Under the pieces are notes generated by a model. That model saw only the letters and a list, made by a program, of their open reading frames with translations. It searched no databases and was not told the origin of the DNA. The position numbers were made by a program, and so were the translations under genes. This document shows, in pieces, positions 57,191-64,000 of a DNA stretch of 64,000 nucleotides (positions within the stretch are counted from its first letter, which is position 1; every line of letters begins with the position of its first letter). Source of the stretch: Lytechinus pictus. Its lineage: Eukaryota > Echinodermata > Echinoidea > Temnopleuroida > Toxopneustidae. The DNA lies in assembly GCF_037042905.1 (NCBI RefSeq), contig NC_087253.1, forward strand, positions 5,771,501 through 5,835,500, given 5' to 3'.

Positions 57191-57641
57191 TACAAGTCTT
57201 TAAAAGTGTAAACCAGGCTGAAATAATTATACATGTAGCTTTGTCTTCTTAAAAAAAAACTGAAGTTTATCTAGTCTCAGAGTTCGGTAATATTTTGTGA
57301 AAACATTTTTATACTGCCATCATGAATATGCAATAAATGGGTTATGGTTTTATGCCAAACGTATCTTTTCCTTAAATCATTTCAACAAATCATAATGTTT
57401 TCATATTTTCAGTCAAAGTCATGTTTCCTAAGCATTAAAGTTGGAAACGATGAAAAAATGGAAAGATGATGAAAATCTATTGTTCGAAGTAGACATGAAA
57501 TGAAATACTCCGAAAATTTGCTTTGCCCAATTGATCGTGGGCCCGGCAGCCGCTGTGCAGCGCCAGATCGACGAGGCTCTATCCCTTTAATTGTTGAACG
57601 CCAAACAGGGTAGCAGCAACTCCCATCTTTTAACGTCTTTT

Positions 57642-57720
57642 GGTCTGACGCGGTCGGGGTTTGAACCCCTGGCCTCCCGGTTGTGAGACGAACGCTCTAC
57701 CTACTGAGCCAACACACCGG
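57642..57720 (-). mobile_element. tRNA-Val-like SINE head, copy in spacer IV
   Basis: Same A and B boxes on the minus strand. One change in the head (CTACTGAGCC for CAACTGAGCC on the plus strand) falls in the A box. Confidence 0.75.
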
Positions 57721-58469
57721 TTATAGATTAAGTTATAGTTATAGCAGTGATTATAGTAAATCGGTTGAAAGACCCATTAGTTGTCTTCGCGGATAAACGT
57801 AATGTCATAACACAAAATTATATAAATGAGGATTATGGCACATCAGTTCACTCATTTTATTTTATTCCATATCATTTATTTTCCACTTCCATCAATCATT
57901 TACAATAAGTTTTGATACATACATCTTGATATAATTATAATCAATAAAACAAGGAAACTTTATATGAAAATAATCAAGATAACCATATATCAGGTCGGGA
58001 ACTGAGGAAGCTGCTAAAAAGCGAAGCATAGAATGCAGCCTCCTATTATATATTCGTATGAGCAAAACACAAACACAACATGGTAGAAATTTGAGCATGA
58101 ATTCAGTTAAATGTATAGTAAAAATAAATAGAAATAGAAAATGAAAAAAACGATTCTCCAGATTCTTGCCCCGACAAATGCCCGATGAATGATGATGAAT
58201 TGCAAACAACTGTTACACCGGGATAATGCAAAACTTGAAATACCATAAGTGTGCTTTTCCTCATCCAATATAAAAAAAACAACTTTTCAGTGATTTGTTT
58301 GTCTGACTCTACTCCTCCTCCTGTTCGAATCAAATCATTTTCAGCCTGTTTATCGTACACCTTGAAGCATTTATTCATCATATCCTGAACGAAAAAAAGA
58401 AAGAAATCGTTTCAAGCATTCGGGATAGTGCTTGCTACTTTATCATATGCTTCTATTATGCTTCTATGC
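57721..58469. other. Spacer IV, no gene
   Basis: Diverged counterpart of 32104-32470 up to about 58110, then unrelated sequence. An open frame at 58103-58381 (-) has no recognisable domain. Confidence 0.4.
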
Positions 58470-58777
58470 GGAGCGTTGTGGCCCAGTGGATTAGTCTCGG
58501 GACTTTAAAACAGAGGGTCGTGGGTTCAAATTCCAGCCATGGCGTAGATTCCTTCAGCAAGAAATTAATCCACATTGTGCTTGCGCTCAACCCAGGTGAG
58601 GTGAATGGGTACCTGGCAGGAACACACTTATAAAACCATAAACCTTAACTTGTCTTATGCAATCAACAGCGCTTTGAGCTACAGCCAGTGTAGTAATATC
58701 CAAGTCCTTTGGAAGCGCATAGAGACGTTATTCATAATGTGTTATGCGCTATACAAGAACTGACTATTATTATTATT
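58470..58777 (+). mobile_element. tRNA-derived SINE (same family as 6331-6550)
   Basis: Head with GTGGCCCAGTGGATTAG and GGTTCAAATTCC, the shared body CCCAGGTGAGGTGAATGGGTA, a longer 3' body and a (TTA)n tail. It interrupts the spacer: sequence matching 32500 onward resumes near 58845. Confidence 0.8.
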
Positions 58778-59843
58778 CTAGTTACGAAACTTACTACACT
58801 AAACGGCGATACTAGCATGGTCTGTGCACGTAAAGTTAAATAATACCTGACAAAACTACTTATATAAAATATAATACGTACACTTTGTCTTGAACTACCT
58901 TAAAAGAAAACATTTATTGCCATTTAATACCCATTTTCTGTGCATATTTCTAGACCCCGACTAGTGAGGAGAGCTTCATAATAGAAACTAGTTTTTCTTT
59001 TTAACAGTCATCCTCAGGCACTAGTCGGTGGTAATTTCTTCCTCTTGTACATAATCTTGTTGTCTTTTGCCTGGACATAAAATAAAATAGATAAATAAAT
59101 GAATGAATAAAAAGTATTAGTATTAAGCTTGTTAAGTCAATAATATCTGATCAATCTACCAATAAATTATAATAATAATAATAATATGTGCACGTAAACT
59201 ATGCCTTAACAATATGTTATTACAATATTTATTAGCTCAGTTAAATTTGTAGAGTAGTAGAAGAGAATAGGTAATTAATGAAAACGAAGAATTAATTATG
59301 TTTCATTTTCATTTCATTTATTTCATTTTCAACAAAATATAAATGAAATAAATACAATCATAACAAGTCAACATCATAAAAAATACACCAAGGTTATTAA
59401 ATCAACTTGAAAAAGACATGTTATAAGAAAGTTACATACAAGATAATCATGTGTAAAGAATTTGTGATTTATAATTTGTGGAAATGGAGGATCCCACTAA
59501 AAAGCAAAGCGTGTATATTGTGGCCTCCTCATATTGACAGTATGACACTTGAAGCCTAAGCAAATTTCTCACAATATGCAGCAGTATACATGTTATAATG
59601 TTCACTCAATGTCAACTCCAACATGTCCAATGCGACTTTTTTTAACTTGATATTTCGCATCAGCGTATACTTGCAGAACATTGCAAGAGAAAAAGAAAAT
59701 AGATATGTTAATGACATTTATGTACGCATATAAAGCAACGAAACAAACTTAGAGGATATTCGACGACGTCATTCTTTACCAACAGAAGCTTTTATTAAAT
59801 TGAAATAAAAAAATCCTTTTGTTTACTTTGCAACTCTACTCCT
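58778..59843. other. Spacer IV, no gene
   Basis: 58845-59290 parallels 32495-32960. 59316-59560 is a dispersed-repeat block (AAAGCAAAGCGTGTATATTG, GCCTCCTC) related in style to the CTAAAAAGCGAAGC block of the other spacers. Confidence 0.4.
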
Positions 59844-59997
59844 GGGCCTCGTTGCATACAAGTTACTATTACGGTAACGGTGCCATCCAGTGGTAACTAC
59901 CATGGTAACGCTGATCACCAGCCAATCAAAATCAAGGATTACAGACAAATTACCATGAGATGGCAAACTTACCATAATGGTATTTTTATGCAACGGA
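59844..59997. mobile_element. GCCCCGTTGCATAAAAG MITE, diverged copy e
   Basis: Ends GGGCCTCGTTGCATACAAG and TTTTTATGCAACGGAG. The AGCCAATCAAAATCAAGG middle is present. It is at a different place from copies a-d, so an independent insertion. Confidence 0.7.
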
Positions 59998-60362
59998 GAA
60001 AAGACGGAAGTCAGTATCTATCCACAGGCATGACAGGAGAGAAGTTTTAAGAAGAAGAGAGAGAAGGGATAGAATGGGGGATAGAGAGATGGAGAGAGAC
60101 AGAAGGGTAGACAGGTATGGAGACAAATGGGGAGGGGGGGGGGGAAGAAAGTGTGACGAAGTGGTAAAATTACCAGGCACTCTTCTTGATAATTAACAGT
60201 TTACATTCAAATTTTGATATTTCGGAGAAATACAACAGATTATTCTACAGACAAAACGGTTATTGGACTGCTATTATAATAATATCAATTAATCCTACAC
60301 TATCTGTTGAAGTGCGGGGGGGGGGGGTCCATTATTCGGTTTGAGTTTGGATTAAATGGACA

Positions 60363-61878
60363 CAGTGGCGTAACTACGGGGGGGCATGGGGGGGGGCACG
60401 TGCCCCCCCAATCGGCTGGCCAAAAAAAAAAAAAAAAAAAAACGGGAGAAAAGGGAGAAAAAGAGGGAGAAGAAAGAAACGTAGTGGGAAAGAAGAATTT
60501 ATTGTACATTATAATGTTATATTATATTATATGTTGTGTTATATTACATAAGAATTTTTTTTTCATAACTTTATGAAACATAATGTGCTCAGGGCCTATT
60601 TGCTCATTATTCCTGGTACTAGCATTGTCTGTTTAACGAGATATACATGTACAATCATGTTGTACCAAAACGTCCTGTTTTCAAGTCAATATGCACCAAA
60701 TATATATCATCGCACTTCGAGTTATTATTGTTTTATGTAGTGACATATGCTTCTTTTCATGAATACTTAAAGTGATATCCCCATTTTAAGGTCTGCATAT
60801 AAAAAAAATCGTGTTCGTGCTTACGTTCGAATTAGTGGATTGATGAGATATGTCTGCTCTTCATGAATTCCTGAAATCGGTCCTTAAAATGTCTCTTTTT
60901 CTAATGTAAATATCAAAAATTTTCAGCTCGCGCTTCGCGCTTGCATCATTTGTTTAGTGAAATACGTATGGTCATAGTAGATTCCTACAAACAAGCCTTA
61001 GAATGCCCCTCTTCAGATCTGAATTTCCTATATTTTCAGCTCGCACTTTGCGCTACTGAGATGCGTATGATAATCATGATTACTATGACTACAAAAAGCT
61101 CTTCATGTGTTTGAATGTGATTCTAACAAAATCAGCAATCGCTTGGCACTCGCATTGGATGACTATGGTGAGATATGTATACTCTTAATGGATTCAAAAA
61201 AAGAAATAGTCCTTAAAATGTCCCTGTTTGGGGTCAATATATACAAAATTTTCAGCTCGCGCTTCGCGCTCGCATCATTTTGTACGTGAAATACGTATGG
61301 TCTCCGTAAATTCCTACAAACAGGCCTTAAAATGCTTCTCTTCAGGTCTGAATTACCTAAATTTTTAGCTCGCGCTTCGCGCTCGCAATATTTGATTAGT
61401 GAGATGCGTATTTTAATCATGATTACAATGACTACAAAAGGTGTTTCATGTTTTCTAACAAAATCAGCAAGCGCTTGGCACTCAAATTAGATGAATATGG
61501 TGAGATATGTATTCTCTTATTTGATTTCTAAAAATAGTCCTTAAACTGTCTCTGTTTGGGGTCAATAAATACAAAAATTTCAGCTCGCGCTTCGCGCTCG
61601 CATTATTTGTTTAGCGAGACAGATACGTATTTTTAAATTTTTATTTAATAGCTTATTTTTACCCATTTTAGGTATGAATTTCAAAAATTTTCAGCTCGCG
61701 CTTCGCGCTCGCATCATTTGATCAGTGAGATACATTACATATCCGTTTAATGGCACAGTCCTTAAAATGTCTCTATATAAGGTCAATAGGCCTATACCTG
61801 GTAATTGAGCGCGCTCACTGAGCGACTCAAAATTTTTACTGGTGCCCCCCCAATGCCGTGACCCACGGTACGCCACTG
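60363..61878. mobile_element. hAT-like element, 1516 bp, perfect 8-bp target duplication
   Basis: Starts CAGTGGCGTAACTACG and ends CGGTACGCCACTG. AATGGACA flanks both sides (60355-60362, 61879-61886). It sits in the 3' flank of relic gene 5, splitting GAGTTTGGATTAAATGGACA from CGAGGTACATTTTATTCC. The interior has no transposase. It has a poly-A run near 60422-60440 and GCTCGCGCTTCGCGCTCGC copies or variants near 60925, 61038, 61255, 61369, 61582 and 61693. Mobilisation in trans is implied. Confidence 0.85.
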
Positions 61879-61897
61879 AATGGACACGAGGTACATT

Positions 61898-62060
61898 TTA
61901 TTCCAGTGATACTTTGATGAAATATAAGTGATTCATACAAGCAAATACAAGCATTTCGTGTGAAAGGGAAACCAGGTAACACCACGAGGAAAACATCCAT
62001 TTCAAATCGAGCGCATTGAATTCAACTCTTTCCTTCAGGTTCAGGTCGTCAAGATCATAA
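61898..62060 (-). pseudogene. TRIM-like gene 5 relic: last ~54 codons of exon 2
   Basis: Matches the C-terminal end of the propeller exon, including LYDLDD-type sequence, LNLKERVEFNALDLK, the SLSHEM variant and the stop/AATAAA overlap (61897-61902). At about 62060 the similarity jumps to the upstream flank of the gene (GGAGAATCATAACACGGG, equivalent to 44105). Exon 1, the intron and most of exon 2 are gone. The flank continues to about 62167. Confidence 0.85.
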
Positions 62061-62167
62061 GGAGAATCATAACACGGGAAAAATGTAACAGAGGCTCCCA
62101 TTCCCAGCAGAAACTGACACGTTGTATACATAACATATCATGCGCATTTCATGCTGCTTGAGTTTAA
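62061..62167 (-). other. Upstream-flank remnant fused to relic gene 5
   Basis: Corresponds to 44105-44215 (gene 3 type: CCCATTCCCAGCAGAAACTG, CATATCATGCGCATTTCATG). It ends at GCTTGAGTTTAAA, which marks the right edge of the recognisable array. Confidence 0.75.
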
Positions 62168-62607
62168 AGTATACATCCAAAGAAAATTCACGAAAGTGAT
62201 GATTATAGACAAATTATATGTGAATGGAAAGGTCTTGTCTAATATGTCACTAAAAAGTCTTATTGATGTCGTGGAAATGCAAGAAATGAAACTATTAGAG
62301 ACCCTTCTCAGCCCCCAGCCGCCCCCAGACAGACAATCACGCGATCAAAAACAGTCGAGAATAATGACGTCACATGATCGACTCACTCAGCTATCTGTGC
62401 AAGCCAGCAGTACACTGATAGCTGATTCACCTTCCTGGTCTCTATTTTTCTTCGAATTTACCGTTTTCTTCATGTATTGTGATATCCGAATTCTGTTTTC
62501 GACAACTTCAGACTATAAGGGAACCAGAACTGTGTTATTTTGCCCGTTTTTTATTGAATTGTGAACTGGAAAGATCGATTTTGTCCACTCGACAGTCTTC
62601 GTTGTGT

Positions 62608-62753
62608 TGCTCTACTAACTATTGAAAAACTCCAAGCTGCACGGTCCCATTCACTTGCTCCCGATGCATGTTGCAGGTCGTAACCTGCAACATGCATCGG
62701 GAGCAAGTGAATGGGACCGTGCAGCTTGGAGTTTTTCAATAGTTAGTAGAGCA
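62608..62753. repeat. Perfect 71-bp inverted repeat with 4-nt loop
   Basis: Left arm 62608-62678 and right arm 62683-62753 are exact reverse complements around CGTA. This is unusually long and perfect for a natural palindrome. Possibilities are a recent inverted duplication, a hairpin RNA source or a library/assembly foldback artefact. Confidence 0.9.
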
Positions 62754-62790
62754 GTTTGATCCAGAGTTAGTAGAGCAGTTTGATCCAGTC
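62742..62790 (+). repeat. Direct duplication, ~24 bp x 2
   Basis: AGTTAGTAGAGCAGTTTGAT followed by CCAG occurs twice in tandem, the first copy forming the outer edge of the right palindrome arm. Confidence 0.85.
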
Positions 62791-63179
62791 AAACGTCAAG
62801 GTAAGCATGTTTGGAAACTGTACTTGTTCTGACGATGCATTCAGGTCAGATGACAGATACAGATCTGATATAAGTTTAGAATCATGCATTAAGGCATAAC
62901 TACTATTAAAATTAAAAAGTCTTTATTTTAGAAATAATGTTTTTGCACAATTCCAGCAGATTTTTTCTTCAGATTTCTAAAACTGGTCAGGACTCAGGCA
63001 GGCGATTAAATTATTTAGGAGCACTGGTATGGACCATGGCTGAAAATCTGCTGTTTCAGAGGAATGTTTAAGTTTTTATTATACACAGAATTATATCACC
63101 ATGATGCCGATGTCATGAAGCCAGACAAATTTTCAGCAGTGATTACCCTGATTCCTGGCCAAAATCACTCACACGTATT

Positions 63180-63209
63180 GCGAGGTTAGTATTAGTATAC
63201 TAACCTCGC
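63180..63209. repeat. 13-bp inverted repeat, 4-nt loop
   Basis: GCGAGGTTAGTAT, TAGT, then the exact complement. Confidence 0.85.
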
Positions 63210-63468
63210 ACCACGAACCGCGTTTGGCAGTGGATTTCTAACTAGTGGGTCGCGCGTGCTGGGATCTCACTTCTTGGGTCCACAACACACGACTTCTATT
63301 GCTTGAATTTTCTCTGCGCGGCGGCATGTAATGAACCCTTGGGTGGGCCAAAATTAGAGTCTGGTGTTTCTTTCTGATTAGAGTGTTGCTGCATATATGT
63401 ATGCGTAATGCCTTCAACAATGAAGATAAATGCAATCTTTGTAATGACACAGAGACTCAGAGAGCACC

Positions 63469-63618
63469 GTACCTCAAGTGATGTTCGTGTAGTCTCCACT
63501 TCACTACTGCTACAGCCTACACTACGCTACACACCTACCCGGGTAGGTGTGGCGTACATGTACGGTAGTGTAGCGGTAGTGAAGTGGAGTGGGGCCTACA
63601 CAAACAACACTTGAGGTA
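63469..63618. repeat. Imperfect ~75-bp inverted repeat centred on CCCGGG
   Basis: TACCTCAAGTG on the left pairs with CACTTGAGGTA on the right. CTCCACTTCACTACTGCTAC pairs with its near complement, and the centre ACACCTACCCGGGTAGGTGT is a perfect palindrome. Several mismatches and small bulges. Confidence 0.8.
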
Positions 63619-64000
63619 GAGCACCAGTGTTCTGAGTGGAACTTTTCAGGTGTCTAAACCTACTATCATTTGTTGTTGACCGGGAATTACATGCCACCGC
63701 ACGTCATCAATCATCACGATAATTAAATTCATACTTTGATTTGATTATTTAAACTATTTCTTTTTTTCTCTCTTCTACACACAGATCTGCACACTTGCTG
63801 ACTCTGGTGACTTCTGGTCTCTGCTTGCTACCTCAATCTGGGAGATTCCATCATGTCCTTTTACTAAGATTTGGATATAGCCAATTTTTCTTCACTCTTT
63901 CCAGGACCTACGGTTTGCAAGTTGTGGACTGATAATGATACAAAAGAAAAATTTTCTTTATCAATCTTGGAATCAATTTTGAGCACAGTTTCGGAGAGAA

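Larger units (their letters stand above)
62168..64000. other. Sequence beyond the array, no supported gene
   Basis: A 137-codon frame at 62151-62564 (+) starts inside the array remnant and has no domain I can name. The rest is less repeat-rich than the array. Hairpins are listed separately. An exon of a neighbouring gene cannot be excluded. Confidence 0.35.

Noticed and set aside
62151-62564. 137-codon frame containing DKLYVNGK
   Set aside because: Starts inside the array remnant. The phrase loosely recalls ORFs of LINE-like elements, but I cannot place it in a family from sequence alone.

Overview
The window is nuclear DNA from an animal, most likely an echinoderm and probably a sea urchin. 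The reasons are spliced genes with AG|GTTAGT donors and pyrimidine/AG acceptors, AT-rich non-coding sequence full of short inverted-repeat transposons, tRNA-derived SINEs, a foldback transposon whose long inverted ends are built from ~16-bp tandem repeats (as I recall the sea-urchin TU elements), and TRIM-like genes of the kind expanded in echinoderms. The organism call is inference. There is nothing prokaryotic: no operons, no CRISPR, no intact tRNA or rRNA gene.

The only genes I can support are a minus-strand tandem array of two-exon genes for a RING finger - B-box - B-box - beta-propeller protein (TRIM-like, no coiled coil visible). Gene 1 (exons 15026-14376 and 12493-11609) is a diverged paralogue with a nonsense codon between RING and first B-box. 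Genes 2 (35643-34993, 34062-33193), 3 (43482-42832, 42055-41186) and 4 (49361-48711, 47777-46908) are intact, nearly identical and predict 506 aa each. A relic, gene 5 (62060-61898), keeps only the last ~54 codons, fused by deletion to upstream flank. In genes 2-5 the AATAAA signal overlaps the stop codon.

Layout: 1-11.5 kb is gene-free and holds inverted-repeat elements, a 213-bp tandem repeat, a SINE and a foldback structure. 11.6-16.5 kb is gene 1. 16,562-24,880 is an 8.3-kb hAT-like composite insertion (8-bp target duplication, empty sites in paralogous units) carrying a 403-bp-period minisatellite and a 1.4-kb polypyrimidine tract. 24.9-62.17 kb is the segmental array of [downstream spacer + gene] units. 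Spacer I (24.9-33.2 kb) carries a 2.1-kb element with 9-bp target duplications, itself split by a 3.74-kb TU-like foldback element. Spacer II (36.6-41.2 kb) has the 2.1-kb element without the foldback. Spacer III (44.4-46.9 kb) has neither. Spacer IV (50.3-61.9 kb) has a 6.0-kb element with 9-bp target duplication and a 1.5-kb hAT element with perfect 8-bp duplication. 62.17-64 kb leaves the array and contains a perfect 71-bp inverted repeat.

The genes are predicted RING E3 ubiquitin ligases whose propeller would bind a target. The units form a natural before/after series in which each insertion can be read base by base against an empty paralogue. Exon 1 of genes 2 and 4 appears identical while gene 3 differs, so the array looks young and/or homogenised by gene conversion.
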